In this document: piece after piece, positions 8,443 to 16,898 of the stretch
How the letters are laid out: each line of letters begins with the position of its first letter
Position numbering within the stretch: position 1 is the first letter of the stretch
Assembly (NCBI RefSeq): GCF_010731655.1
Contig: NZ_AP022619.1
Span: 744,001-808,000 of the forward strand
DNA from: Mycobacterium paraseoulense
Lineage (GTDB): Bacteria; Actinomycetota; Actinomycetes; Mycobacteriales; Mycobacteriaceae
DNA length: 64,000 nucleotides
Direction of reading: 5' to 3'
The notes under the pieces: generated by a model
Told to the model about the DNA's origin: nothing
Databases searched by the model: none
The model's input: the letters and a program-made list of their open reading frames with translations, nothing else
Program-made: the position numbers and the translations under genes

Positions 8443-9975
8443 TCACACGATCCGCGATGCCCGGCCCTGCCAGTACCGTTCGCGCATGCGTCTCTTGTAC
8501 AGCTTCCCGTTCGGGTCTCGGGGCAGTTCCGGGACGAATTCGACGGTGCGCGGGCACTTGTAACCCGCCACGTGTGCGCGGCAGTACTCGATGAGCTCGG
8601 CCTCGAGGCCGGGGCCGGGTGTGACGCCGTCGACCGGTTGCACGACGGCCTTGACCTCCTCGCCGAACTCGTGGTTGGGGACGCCGAATACGGCCGCGTC
8701 GACGAGTTTGGGATGCATGATGAGGAGATTTTCGACTTCCTGCGGGTAGATGTTCACCCCGCCGGAGACGATCATGAACGTGGACCGGTCGGTGAGGTAG
8801 AGGTACCCGTCCTCGTCGACGTAGCCCATGTCGCCCAGGGTGCGCCAGCCGCGGTCGTTGGACACCGACGCGGTCTTGGCGGGGTCCTTGAAGTACTCGA
8901 AATCCGGTCCGCCCTCGAAGAAGAGCTCGCCTGCGTGGCCGGCGGGAAGCTCGACGCCGTCGTCCCCGATGACGTGCACCGGCGACATGGGTTTGCCGAC
9001 CGAACCGGGATGGGCGAGCCATTCGTCGGGGCCGATCGTGGTGCCCGCGAATCCCTCGGTGCCACCGTAGTATTCGTGAATGATGGGTCCGAACCACTTC
9101 ATCATCTGGTGCTTGACGTCGACCGGACAGGGTGCGGCCGCGTGGATGACGCACCGCAGGCTCGAGACGTCGTAACGTTTCCGGACTTCCCTGGGCAGCT
9201 TCAGCATCCGCACGAACATGGTGGGCACGAACTGGGCGTGCGTCACCCGGTGGGTCTCGATCAGCCGCAGCACGGTCTCGGCGTCGAACCTGCGCATGAG
9301 GATGGCCGCCGCCCCCACCCGGTTGACCGCCATGGTGTAGTTCACCCCGGCGGCGTGGTAGAGCGGCGCGGGGGAGAGGTACACGCTGTCCCGGCCCATC
9401 CCGTACTTGTGGGTCAGCGCGAGCTCCAAGACCCCTTGAGCCCATGAGCCGTTGCCGTCGGTCGGGAGGGGCCGGCGGACGGCCTTGGGCCGCCCCGTGG
9501 TGCCCGACGAGTACAGCATCTCCGACCCGTCCGACATCGGCGGCGCGCCACCGGCGGTCGCCGCCGCATCCTCGTACGCGCTCCAGCCCGCCAGGGGTCC
9601 CCCCACCGCGAGGTGGACGGTGACGGCCGCGTTGGCCGCGCGCACGTGGGCGGCAAGTTCGGGCATGGTGGCGTCGACGACCACCGCCCGCGCGTCGGAG
9701 TCGTCGATCACGTAGGCGACCTCGTCCGGGGTGAAGTGGGTGTTGACCGCGGTGTAGTAGAGACCGGAAAGCTGACAGGCCCAGGTGATTTCGAGGAACT
9801 CGGGCCGGTTCGGCAAGATCAGTGCCACACCGTCGCCCCGGCGCAGCCCGGCGGCGTGCAGCGCGGCGGCGACCCGTTGGCTCCTCTCGTACAGTTCGCC
9901 GAAGGAAATCACGCCGCCGTCGGCAAGCAGTGCCGGCGATTGTGCGGCCACGATCGCGTGATCGGCGATGTTCAC
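8443..9975 (-). CDS. Acyl-CoA synthetase (AMP-dependent, FadD-type)
   Basis: A 510-residue ANL-superfamily ligase. The P-loop-like motif is LYSSGTTGRPKAV (about residues 158-170). The adenylate motif is YYGGTEGF, the hinge is TGD-like (WRTLGDMGYVDEDGYLYLTDR), and the A10 motif ends in a Lys (LPRDPNGKLYKRR). It activates a carboxylic acid to its acyl-CoA via an acyl-AMP; the acid is not known. The GTG at 9975 is used because the upstream stop of the enoyl-CoA hydratase gene is only eight bases away and family homology begins there. In this operon it probably activates a side chain or ring-cleavage product for CoA-dependent degradation by the hydratase and CoA-transferase. Confidence 0.88.
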   Translation of the reverse strand: MNIADHAIVAAQSPALLADGGVISFGELYERSQRVAAALHAAGLRRGDGVALILPNRPEFLEITWACQLSGLYYTAVNTHFTPDEVAYVIDDSDARAVVVDATMPELAAHVRAANAAVTVHLAVGGPLAGWSAYEDAAATAGGAPPMSDGSEMLYSSGTTGRPKAVRRPLPTDGNGSWAQGVLELALTHKYGMGRDSVYLSPAPLYHAAGVNYTMAVNRVGAAAILMRRFDAETVLRLIETHRVTHAQFVPTMFVRMLKLPREVRKRYDVSSLRCVIHAAAPCPVDVKHQMMKWFGPIIHEYYGGTEGFAGTTIGPDEWLAHPGSVGKPMSPVHVIGDDGVELPAGHAGELFFEGGPDFEYFKDPAKTASVSNDRGWRTLGDMGYVDEDGYLYLTDRSTFMIVSGGVNIYPQEVENLLIMHPKLVDAAVFGVPNHEFGEEVKAVVQPVDGVTPGPGLEAELIEYCRAHVAGYKCPRTVEFVPELPRDPNGKLYKRRMRERYWQGRASRIV

Positions 9976-9983
9976 CAGCAGGC

Positions 9984-10856
9984 CTAAGTGGCTGCGGCGC
10001 CGTCGGTCTGGGCGGCGGCCGCGGCCTGGCGCCGGGCGTGCTCGGACGGCAGCACCTTGTCCTTGAACACGGTCTGAATCAACTGCTGGACATCCTTGCT
10101 GATCGAGGCCAGCGCGACGAGGTCGTTCGAGCTCTGCCAGTGCACCCGCATGCCCATCAGCTCCCAGGCCCGCTTCAGGTTGGCCTTGGTGAGCATCAAT
10201 GTCGTCAACGGGGCCTGGGCAATGTGGCGGGCGATGGCGTCCACCCGGTCGTCGAGATCCTCCCGCTTGACCACCTCGTTGACGAGGCCGACCTCCAGCG
10301 CCTTCTTGGCGTCGATCACCTCCGCGGTGAACAGGTAGTAGGCGGCGCGACGCCAATTCATGAACACCCAAGGCTCGATGGAACATTCACCGGATGGCAT
10401 GCCGAACCCCTGCAGGGGCGGGTACGAGAAATAGGCGTCCTCGGAGGCGATGACGATGTCGGTGGTCAGCCCCATGTGCGTACCGCCGCCCACGCAGTAG
10501 CCGTGCACCTGCGCGATGGTGGGTTTCGAGAACTCCCACAGGTTCAGGGTCGGCTTGACGAACAGGTCCGACTGCGCCTTCCACGGGTGGCCCGTCACCA
10601 TGGCGTTCTCCACAAACGACGGATAGTCGACGGCGTTGTTGCCGATCGCGTGCCCCGAGCAGAAGCCCTTACCGTTGGCCTTGAGCACCAGCACCTTGAT
10701 GTCGTAGTCGCGGTCCGCGTCCAGCAGCGCGGCGTCCACCTCTTCGGCCAGCTTCTGGTCCTGGGCGTTCGCCTTTTCGGGCCAGTTCAGCGTGATGCGG
10801 GCGATGGGCCCCTCTTTCTGGTAGATGATTCTCTCGCGAGTCTCGTTGAGATCCAT
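9984..10856 (-). CDS. Enoyl-CoA hydratase/isomerase family protein
   Basis: A 290-residue crotonase. The oxyanion-hole motifs are KANGKGFCSGH and VHGYCVGGGTHMGLTTD. The C-terminus is Ala/Gln-rich. It resembles the 4501-5346 protein throughout, including KRAWELMGMRVH, and both have long inserts after the first oxyanion loop. The two probably act on the same or successive CoA intermediates. It sits between the lipoyl-domain and acyl-CoA synthetase genes in the minus-strand operon with very short gaps (8-15 bases). An AGGAAAGGTGAG-type Shine-Dalgarno sequence lies just upstream of the ATG. Confidence 0.88.
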   Translation of the reverse strand: MDLNETRERIIYQKEGPIARITLNWPEKANAQDQKLAEEVDAALLDADRDYDIKVLVLKANGKGFCSGHAIGNNAVDYPSFVENAMVTGHPWKAQSDLFVKPTLNLWEFSKPTIAQVHGYCVGGGTHMGLTTDIVIASEDAYFSYPPLQGFGMPSGECSIEPWVFMNWRRAAYYLFTAEVIDAKKALEVGLVNEVVKREDLDDRVDAIARHIAQAPLTTLMLTKANLKRAWELMGMRVHWQSSNDLVALASISKDVQQLIQTVFKDKVLPSEHARRQAAAAAQTDGAAAT

Positions 10857-10871
10857 AAGTGCTCACCTTTC

Positions 10872-11108
10872 CTAAGAAGTGATGACGCCGATTTCGGCGC
10901 CGATGTCGTAGGTGGTCCCGACCTGGCCCGTCCACTGCACGGTGCCCGACGCTCCGGCTTCGATTTCCTGTTCCACCTTCTCGGTGGCGATGACGTAGAT
11001 CGGCGTGCCGGCTTCCACGTGCTGGCCGGCGTCGACGAGCAGGCCGGTGAGCTCGGCCTCCGACACGGCCACCGAGACGCGCGGGATGCGAATGACGAAG
11101 TCAGCCAT
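10872..11108 (-). CDS. Stand-alone lipoyl/biotinyl carrier domain
   Basis: A 78-residue protein consisting only of a biotinyl/lipoyl-type domain. The modified lysine should be Lys44 in ATEKVEQEIEA, which aligns with the xDKA turn of lipoyl domains. The conserved Gly turns (DAGQHVEAGTPI and GASGTV) flank it. It would carry lipoate or biotin as a swinging arm for the E1-like enzyme encoded next to it. No E2 acyltransferase catalytic domain or E3 gene is present in the operon. It overlaps the E1beta stop by eight bases (translational coupling), which supports joint function. Confidence 0.85.
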   Translation of the reverse strand: MADFVIRIPRVSVAVSEAELTGLLVDAGQHVEAGTPIYVIATEKVEQEIEAGASGTVQWTGQVGTTYDIGAEIGVITS

Positions 11109-12111
11109 GCACCCTCGCCCCCGCGCCGGTTTCCTCGAGGGTCCGCCGCGCGGCCGCGACGATCCGCGCCGGCGAGGGGTAGACCTGCGCCTCGAGCGCC
11201 GCCGCGGCCGGGTTGGGGACGAACCGGGCGGCCACCCGCTCGACGGGAGCGGCCAGCTCGGAGAACAACTCCGAGTGCAGGATCGCGGCGATCTCGGCTC
11301 CGGGCCCGGCGAATTGCACCGCGTCGTGAACGACGACCGCCCGGCGGGTACGGCGGGCGGAGCCGATGATGGTCTCGACGTCGAGTGGCACCAGGGTGCG
11401 CAGATCGACGACCTCGGCACTCACCCCCTGGTCCTGCAGCGTGGCCGCGGCGGTGAGCGCGTCGTGCACGCAGCGTCCGTAGCCGATCAGGCTGACGTCG
11501 GTGCCGGGCCGCTTGATGTCGGCCTGCCCCAACGGGATCGAGAACCCGGGATCCACGGGGACGGGACCCTTCCTGCCCTGCAGCCGGATCGTTTCGACGA
11601 ACAGGCAGGGATCGGGGTCGAAGATCGCCGCCGTCAGCAGACCCTTCCCGTCGCGCGGTGTGGACGGCACGATCACCTTCATGCCCGGGATGTGCATGAA
11701 CCACGCCTCCAGGCTCTGGGAATGCGTTGCCCCGGTGGCCAGCCCGGCGTAGACCTGCGTGCGAATGGTGAGCGGCGCCGTGGTGCGTCCGGCGGTCATG
11801 AACCTCAGCTTGGCCGCGTTGTTGATCAGCTGGTCGGCGGCGATGCCGATGAAATCCATGATCATGATCTCGGCCACCGGCAGCAGGCCGTCGATGGCGG
11901 CGCCGATGGCCGCCCCGACGATCGCCGCCTCCGAGATCGGCGTGTCCAGGACGCGGTCGTGACCGTACTTCGTGGAGAGGCCGGCCGTCGGCCCGGACGC
12001 GCCGGGATCGGCGATGTCCTCACCCAGCAGGAACACCCTGTCATCGGCGGCAAGCGCCTGATCCAGCGCGAGGTTGAGCGCCTCGCGCATCGTCATCTCT
12101 TGTTCTTGCAT
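11101..12111 (-). CDS. 2-oxoacid dehydrogenase-like E1 beta subunit (transketolase family)
   Basis: A 336-residue E1-beta-type protein with the pyrimidine-binding transketolase domain. Landmarks are MREALNLALDQAL, LLGEDIADPG (catalytic Glu region), TPISEAAIVGAAIGAA, DFIGIAADQLINNAAK and the C-terminal DLRTLVPLD and HDAVQFAGPGAEIAA blocks. With E1alpha it would form a TPP-dependent decarboxylase or C-C-cleaving enzyme of the pyruvate, branched-chain or acetoin dehydrogenase group. The ATG start is two bases past the E1alpha stop. It overlaps the lipoyl-domain gene. Confidence 0.9.
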   Translation of the reverse strand: MQEQEMTMREALNLALDQALAADDRVFLLGEDIADPGASGPTAGLSTKYGHDRVLDTPISEAAIVGAAIGAAIDGLLPVAEIMIMDFIGIAADQLINNAAKLRFMTAGRTTAPLTIRTQVYAGLATGATHSQSLEAWFMHIPGMKVIVPSTPRDGKGLLTAAIFDPDPCLFVETIRLQGRKGPVPVDPGFSIPLGQADIKRPGTDVSLIGYGRCVHDALTAAATLQDQGVSAEVVDLRTLVPLDVETIIGSARRTRRAVVVHDAVQFAGPGAEIAAILHSELFSELAAPVERVAARFVPNPAAAALEAQVYPSPARIVAAARRTLEETGAGARVHG

Positions 12112-12113
12112 GC

Positions 12114-13094
12114 TCACACCGGGAACTTGATGGGGGCCGCGTACACGTCGGAGTCCAGCTCGTCGATCGACGGGGTATCCGCGCCCATCACGGTGCGCAG
12201 CGCCGCTTCGACCGCCGCCACCGCCTCGTCGTCGATGCGGTCGAGTTCGTCCCCCGCGCAGATGCCGGATTCGGCGAGGTGGTTGCGGAACCGGGGGACC
12301 GGGTCGGCGTCCATCGCGGCGGCCAGCTGCTCCTTGGGGATGTAGGCCATCCGGTCGCCGAAGTAGTGGCCCCGGAACCGGAACGTCACGCATTCGATGA
12401 ACGTGGGGCCCTCGCCGGCACGGGCCCGTCGCAGCGCGTCGTCGAGCGCCGACTTGACCGCCGGCGGGTCGTTCCCGTCGACGCGCACTCCCGGCATGCC
12501 GTAGCCCGCCGCCCGGTCGGCGACGTGTTCGAGCTTCATCGTGTCGGCGGTCGGCGTCATCTCGGCGTACAGGTTGTTCTGGCAGACGAAGACCACCGGC
12601 AGGTCCCACAGCGCGGCCATGTTCGCCGCCTCGTGGAAGGACCCGGTGTTGGTGGCGCCGTCGCCGAAGCTGACCACCGTGACGCGATCGGAGCGCTTGC
12701 GTTTGGCGGCCATGGCCAGTCCCACCGCCACCGGCGGACCGGCCCCGACGATCCCGGTCGAAAGCATCACGCCCCTATCGGGATTGGCGATGTGCATGGT
12801 GCCGCCCTTGCCGCGACTCGCGCCCACGGTGCGGCCCATCATCTCGCCGTAGATCTCTTCCAGCGGGACGCCTTTGCCGATGAGGTCGTGCAGGCCGCGG
12901 TAGGTGGTCACCAACTGGTCGTCGGCCCGCAGGGCGACGCCCATCGCCGCGGCGATGGCCTCCTGGCCGCGCGAGGGCCAGTACACGCACATGAACTCGC
13001 CGGTGCCAATGCCTTTGGACAGCCGGTCGTCGGCCGCCTTCATGAGCACCATCAGCTCGTACAGGCGGCGCTTGACGTCCGGGCCGTCGTTCAT
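12114..13094 (-). CDS. 2-oxoacid dehydrogenase-like E1 alpha subunit (TPP-binding)
   Basis: A 326-residue E1-alpha-type protein. The TPP/Mg motif is GDGATNTGSFHEAANMAALW ending in CQNN (the GDG-X(n)-NN signature), preceded by SRGKGGTMHIA and STGIVGAGPPVAVGLA. The family is that of pyruvate or acetoin dehydrogenase E1alpha. Because no E2 core or E3 lies nearby and the partner is a free lipoyl domain, it may instead cleave a diketone or 2-oxo acid from ring degradation (inference). It starts four bases after the SDR stop. Confidence 0.9.
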   Translation of the reverse strand: MNDGPDVKRRLYELMVLMKAADDRLSKGIGTGEFMCVYWPSRGQEAIAAAMGVALRADDQLVTTYRGLHDLIGKGVPLEEIYGEMMGRTVGASRGKGGTMHIANPDRGVMLSTGIVGAGPPVAVGLAMAAKRKRSDRVTVVSFGDGATNTGSFHEAANMAALWDLPVVFVCQNNLYAEMTPTADTMKLEHVADRAAGYGMPGVRVDGNDPPAVKSALDDALRRARAGEGPTFIECVTFRFRGHYFGDRMAYIPKEQLAAAMDADPVPRFRNHLAESGICAGDELDRIDDEAVAAVEAALRTVMGADTPSIDELDSDVYAAPIKFPV

Positions 13095-13098
13095 GCGA

Positions 13099-13962
13099 TC
13101 ACGCACCCGACCACGGCTTGACCTTGAGGAAGCCGCCACCGTCGACGCGGAGCTGTTGCCCGGTGATATAGCGCGCCGCGTCGGAGGCGAGGAAGAGCAC
13201 CGCCTCGCTGATGTCCTCGGGTTCGACGTAGGGGATCGGCATCGCCTGCACGAGCGGGAAGACGGGTTCGGCATCCTCGCGGGTCGGATCCTTCAGGTCC
13301 GGGCGAAAGGCCCGATACATCGGCGGGCTGTGCAGCATGTCGGTGTTGACGTTGGTGGGGTGCACCGCGTTCATCCGGATGGAGAACCGGGCGAGCGCCA
13401 GGGCGAAATCGTTGACGTAGTGCGCGGCAGCCAGTTTCGCGAAGGCATACCCGGCCCCGCCGGGGCCGCCGTCGATGCCCGTGGTGTTCATCGAGGACAT
13501 GAACGCGGCGTTGGAGCCGATCACGATGATCGACGCGCCGGCGTGCAGATGCTTGAGGCTCGCGTGCACCAGGTTCAGCACGCCGACCAGGTCCACGTCC
13601 ACGGCGTCGGCGAAAGCCTGCGGCGGCAGGCCCGCGGTGAGCGGGCAGATGCCGGCGTTGGCGACGACGACGTCGAGATGCCCCAACTCGGCGACGCCCT
13701 CGTCGATCGCCGCCGACAGCGCCGCGCGGTCGCGGACGTCGGCGACGGCGGTGAACGCCCGCTGCCCCTCCTTCTCCACCAGCCGGGCCGTCTCGTCCAG
13801 GTCCTCCCGCCGGGCCAGGGGATACTCGTTGGTCTCGATGTCGGCGCACAGGTCCACCGCGATGATGTCCGCCCCTTCGGCGGCCAGCAGTCGCGCGTGC
13901 GAACGGCCCTGACCACGCGCGGCGCCGCTGATGACGGCCACCTTGCCCGTTACCCTGCCCAT
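13099..13962 (-). CDS. Short-chain dehydrogenase/reductase, mycofactocin-coupled type
   Basis: A 287-residue SDR. The NAD-binding motif is GAARGQGRSHARLLA (residues about 13-27), followed by NAG and an active site YAFAK. It carries the extra loop DLCADIETNEYPLARREDLD and VVVANAGIC that mark mycofactocin-coupled SDRs, whose NAD cofactor is held tightly and re-oxidised by the peptide-derived redox carrier mycofactocin. That assignment rests on recalled family features. It probably oxidises an alcohol intermediate or substrate. The ATG at 13962 has GGAGGAC eight bases upstream. It is the first gene of the operon. Confidence 0.88.
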   Translation of the reverse strand: MGRVTGKVAVISGAARGQGRSHARLLAAEGADIIAVDLCADIETNEYPLARREDLDETARLVEKEGQRAFTAVADVRDRAALSAAIDEGVAELGHLDVVVANAGICPLTAGLPPQAFADAVDVDLVGVLNLVHASLKHLHAGASIIVIGSNAAFMSSMNTTGIDGGPGGAGYAFAKLAAAHYVNDFALALARFSIRMNAVHPTNVNTDMLHSPPMYRAFRPDLKDPTREDAEPVFPLVQAMPIPYVEPEDISEAVLFLASDAARYITGQQLRVDGGGFLKVKPWSGA

Positions 13963-14184
13963 CGCCCGTCCTCCGTCCGTGTATTCAGCTCGGGAATGAA
14001 GCGGCCGGGCCGCCGTCGTGCGTAGGGCGCGCGGTGACGGATGTCGGAATCGGGCCGACGGTCGCACTCCATCGCATCTCTTCCAGGAAAACTGCGCTGA
14101 CCTGCAGCTGGGCTACCACTACGCCCTAGACTAGCTAGAATATCTAAAATAGCAAGGAATGGCGGGGCGACCGAGGGAGTGGCG
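13963..14184. promoter_or_regulatory. AT-rich divergent promoter between SDR operon and CoA-transferase
   Basis: This 222-base spacer contains an AT-rich patch at 14121-14150 that stands out from the GC-rich surroundings. It has the 8-base palindrome CTAGCTAG (14131-14138), the near-palindrome TAGAATATCTA (about 14136-14146) and TAAAAT (14145-14150) as a plausible plus-strand -10. It should hold the promoters of both the minus-strand operon and the CoA-transferase, and probably an operator. Which regulator binds is unknown. Confidence 0.45.
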
Positions 14185-15417
14185 ATGTCCGGCGTGCGCG
14201 GTGGTGTCCTCGCAGGGGTGCGGGTGGTCGAGTTGGCCTCGTGGACTTACGTGCCCTCGGCCGGTGCGGCGCTGGCGGACTGGGGCGCCGACGTGATCAA
14301 GGTGGAAGGGGTCGCCTCGGGTGACCCGGGGCGCGCGTTGGTGGTCGGCGGGTTCACCCGGCAGGCGGCCCGCCCGGACGCCGACTTCATCCTCGAGTTG
14401 GGCAACCGCGGTAAGCGCAGCATCGCCATCGACATCAAATCCGACACCGGTCGCGACCTGTTCGGCCGCCTGTTGGCCAGTGCCGATGTGTTGCTTACCA
14501 ATTGGCTGCCGGGCGCGCTCGAACGGGCCCGGCTGACGGTGGACGACATCCGCTCGTTCAACCCGAAAATCATCATCGCGCGCGGCACCGGGCTGGGAGT
14601 GCGGGGTCCGGACCGCGACCGCGGCGGGTTCGACGCGGCGACGTACCTCGCGCGGGGCGGCGTCGCCTACACGCTCACGCCGTTCGGCACCGATACGCCC
14701 GCCGTGCAGGGTCCGGGCTTCGGCGACCTGCAAGCCGGGGCGACGCTCGCCGGGGGAGTGTGCGCCGCGCTGTTTCATCGCGAACGCACCGGTGAGCCGA
14801 CGATCGTCGACTCCTCGCTGCTGGCCCAGGCGATGTGGGCGATCGCGCCGTCCATCTCGGCGGCCGACTTCTTCGACATCGACGGGATACCCGGCGCACC
14901 GCCCGGATTGGCCATCAATCCGCTCGTCAACAGGTACCAGACCCGCGACGGCCGGTGGATCCAGCTGGTCTTCCTGCAACCCGACAAGTTCTGGGCGGGT
15001 TTCTGCACACGCATGGGCCTGGCCGAGCTGGCCACCGATGAGCGATTCGTGCCGTCGGGCAACCTGATCGCCAACGCCGCGGTGGCCACCGAGATCCTGA
15101 CCGACGTTTTCGCCCGGCACGACCTCGCCCACTGGCAGAAGGCACTCGAAGACGAACCCGGCGTGTGGGGTGCTCTGGCGACGCCGCGGGAGACCCTCAA
15201 CGATCCGCAGGTCGAACCCAACGGATACGTGGTGACCAACGTCGACGACCATGGCGAGAAGTACCGGATCGTCGCCGCGCCCGTGCAGTTCGACGAGACT
15301 CCGCCGGCGCCCGCGCGTGCGCCGGAACACGGCCAGCACACGGAGGAGATCCTGCTGGAACTCGACGTCGACTGGGACGACATCGCCAGGGCGAAGGACC
15401 TCAAGGCGATTCTGTAG
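14185..15417 (+). CDS. CaiB/BaiF family (family III) CoA-transferase
   Basis: A 410-residue family III CoA-transferase. Typical segments are GVRVVELASWTYVPSAGAALADWGADVIKVE, LELGNRGKRSIAIDIKS and the Asp-containing FDAATYLARGG, expected to carry the catalytic Asp that forms the acyl anhydride. It moves CoA from a donor thioester to an acid. The ATG at 14185 is chosen because GAGGGA (14173-14178) is optimally spaced; a GTG at 14179 directly abuts it. It is divergent from the eight-gene operon and shares its control region, so it probably supplies or recycles a CoA ester in the same pathway. Confidence 0.88.
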   Translation: MSGVRGGVLAGVRVVELASWTYVPSAGAALADWGADVIKVEGVASGDPGRALVVGGFTRQAARPDADFILELGNRGKRSIAIDIKSDTGRDLFGRLLASADVLLTNWLPGALERARLTVDDIRSFNPKIIIARGTGLGVRGPDRDRGGFDAATYLARGGVAYTLTPFGTDTPAVQGPGFGDLQAGATLAGGVCAALFHRERTGEPTIVDSSLLAQAMWAIAPSISAADFFDIDGIPGAPPGLAINPLVNRYQTRDGRWIQLVFLQPDKFWAGFCTRMGLAELATDERFVPSGNLIANAAVATEILTDVFARHDLAHWQKALEDEPGVWGALATPRETLNDPQVEPNGYVVTNVDDHGEKYRIVAAPVQFDETPPAPARAPEHGQHTEEILLELDVDWDDIARAKDLKAIL

Positions 15418-15451
15418 GGGCCCGGGGGGCAGTCGACCAAAGCCGTCATCT

Positions 15452-15471
15452 GTGGGGACCAAAGTCATCGA
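15452..15471 (+). promoter_or_regulatory. DosR-box-like sequence upstream of the WS/DGAT gene
   Basis: GTGGGGACCAAAGTCATCGA matches 15 of 20 positions of the DosR (DevR) consensus TTSGGGACTWWAGTCCCSAA. A weaker related copy (GACCAAAGCCGTCAT) lies at about 15435-15449. A 9-base inverted repeat GGCAGTCGA/TCGACTGCC also brackets the two. DosR activates hypoxia genes, including the M. tuberculosis triacylglycerol synthase tgs1. The site is 63 bases from the start codon. Confidence 0.45.
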
Positions 15472-15533
15472 CTGCCGAGAACCCGATGACCTGGGGCGCC
15501 GGCAGTCGTACGTTCAGTGCGAGGAGCACAGAC

Positions 15534-16898
15534 ATGACTGCATTTATGCGCGCCAGTGACGCATTCACCTGGGCAATGGAAAGCGACCCACGGCTGCGAT
15601 CGACCGTGGTCAGTGTCGTCCTGCTGGACCGATCCCCGGACTGGGACGAAGTCCGCAAACGATTCGACCTGATCAGCCGCAAACTGCCCATGTTCAGGCA
15701 GCGCGTGGTGCAGTCACCGCCACCGGCCCCGCCGCGGTGGGAGCATTACCGGGATTTCGACCTGGACTACCACCTGCGGCGAGCATCCATCTCCGGTCCC
15801 GGGACCCTCGACGACGTGCTCGAGATGGCACGAGTGGCCGAGATGCAGGATTTCGATCGGGCCCGCGCCCTGTGGGAAGCGACGTTCATCGACGGCCTGG
15901 AAAACGATGGCGCCGCGTTGATCTGCAAGTTCCATCACGCGCTCACCGACGGGGTCGGCGGGGTCCAGATCGCGATGCACCTGTTCGATCTGTCCGAAGA
16001 TCTCTACCCCATCGAACCGATGCCGCCGGAGCCGGAGGTCGCGGGGCCGGCGCTGCTGGGCGGTTACCGCGATGCCGCGCGCTACGACGCCGGCCTGCTC
16101 AACACCGCCCTGGCGGGCGCGGCCTCCCGGGTGCCCCGGTTGATGTACGAGGGCGTGCGGCGTCCCGTCGCCACCCTCCGGTCCGCGGCGACCACCGCGG
16201 CATCGGTCTACCGGACCGTCCGGCCGATAAGCCGGCCCGGTTCGCCGCTGGCAACCGACCGCGGCCTGATCCGCCGTCTCGGGGTGCATCAGGTGCCGAC
16301 GCGTCCGCTTCGCGAAGCCGCCCACCGCTGCGGTGGGGCGCTGAACGACGCCTTCGTCGCCGGCGTCGCGGGTGGATTGCGCCTTTACCACGAAAAGCAC
16401 GGCGTGGCGGTGGGTGACCTGCACATCACGATGCCGATCAGCCTGCGCACCCAGGAGGACGGCATCGGCGGGAACCGGATCACACTGATGCGCTTCGACG
16501 TGCCCGTCGGCGAGGTCGACCCGGCAAAGCGAATCGCGGCGATACGGCAGCGCACCTCGGCGGTGCGCCACGAAAAATCGCTGCCCTACACGCAATTGAT
16601 CGCCGGCGTCCTCAATCTCGCGCCCCGGTGGTACATCGGATCCGTCCTGCGCCACGTCGATTTCGTGGCCAGCGATGTGCCCGGTGTGCCGGTGCCCGTT
16701 TTTCTCGGCGGCGCCGCGGTTCGCGCACAATACGCTTTCGGTCCCACCATCGGTTCGGCCGTCAACGTCACACTGCTCACCTACGTGGACACCTGCGGGC
16801 TCGGCATGAACATCGACACCACCGCCATCCCCGATTACGACGTCTTCCACGACGCCATCGCCGCTGGCTTCGACGAAATACTGGCTTTGGCAACGTAA
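15534..16898 (+). CDS. WS/DGAT acyltransferase (wax ester / triacylglycerol synthase)
   Basis: A 454-residue member of the bifunctional wax ester synthase / diacylglycerol acyltransferase family. The catalytic HHxxxDG motif is HHALTDG at residues 134-140. The family block [16 protein letters not shown] and the C-terminal SDVPGVPVPVFLGG are present. It makes neutral lipid (triacylglycerol or wax ester) from acyl-CoA at the membrane or lipid-droplet surface. The ATG at 15534 has GAGGAGC upstream; another ATG at 15486 is in frame but has no homology. The gene may be induced under hypoxia through the DosR-like boxes upstream. Confidence 0.9.
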   Translation: MTAFMRASDAFTWAMESDPRLRSTVVSVVLLDRSPDWDEVRKRFDLISRKLPMFRQRVVQSPPPAPPRWEHYRDFDLDYHLRRASISGPGTLDDVLEMARVAEMQDFDRARALWEATFIDGLENDGAALICKFHHALTDGVGGVQIAMHLFDLSEDLYPIEPMPPEPEVAGPALLGGYRDAARYDAGLLNTALAGAASRVPRLMYEGVRRPVATLRSAATTAASVYRTVRPISRPGSPLATDRGLIRRLGVHQVPTRPLREAAHRCGGALNDAFVAGVAGGLRLYHEKHGVAVGDLHITMPISLRTQEDGIGGNRITLMRFDVPVGEVDPAKRIAAIRQRTSAVRHEKSLPYTQLIAGVLNLAPRWYIGSVLRHVDFVASDVPGVPVPVFLGGAAVRAQYAFGPTIGSAVNVTLLTYVDTCGLGMNIDTTAIPDYDVFHDAIAAGFDEILALAT

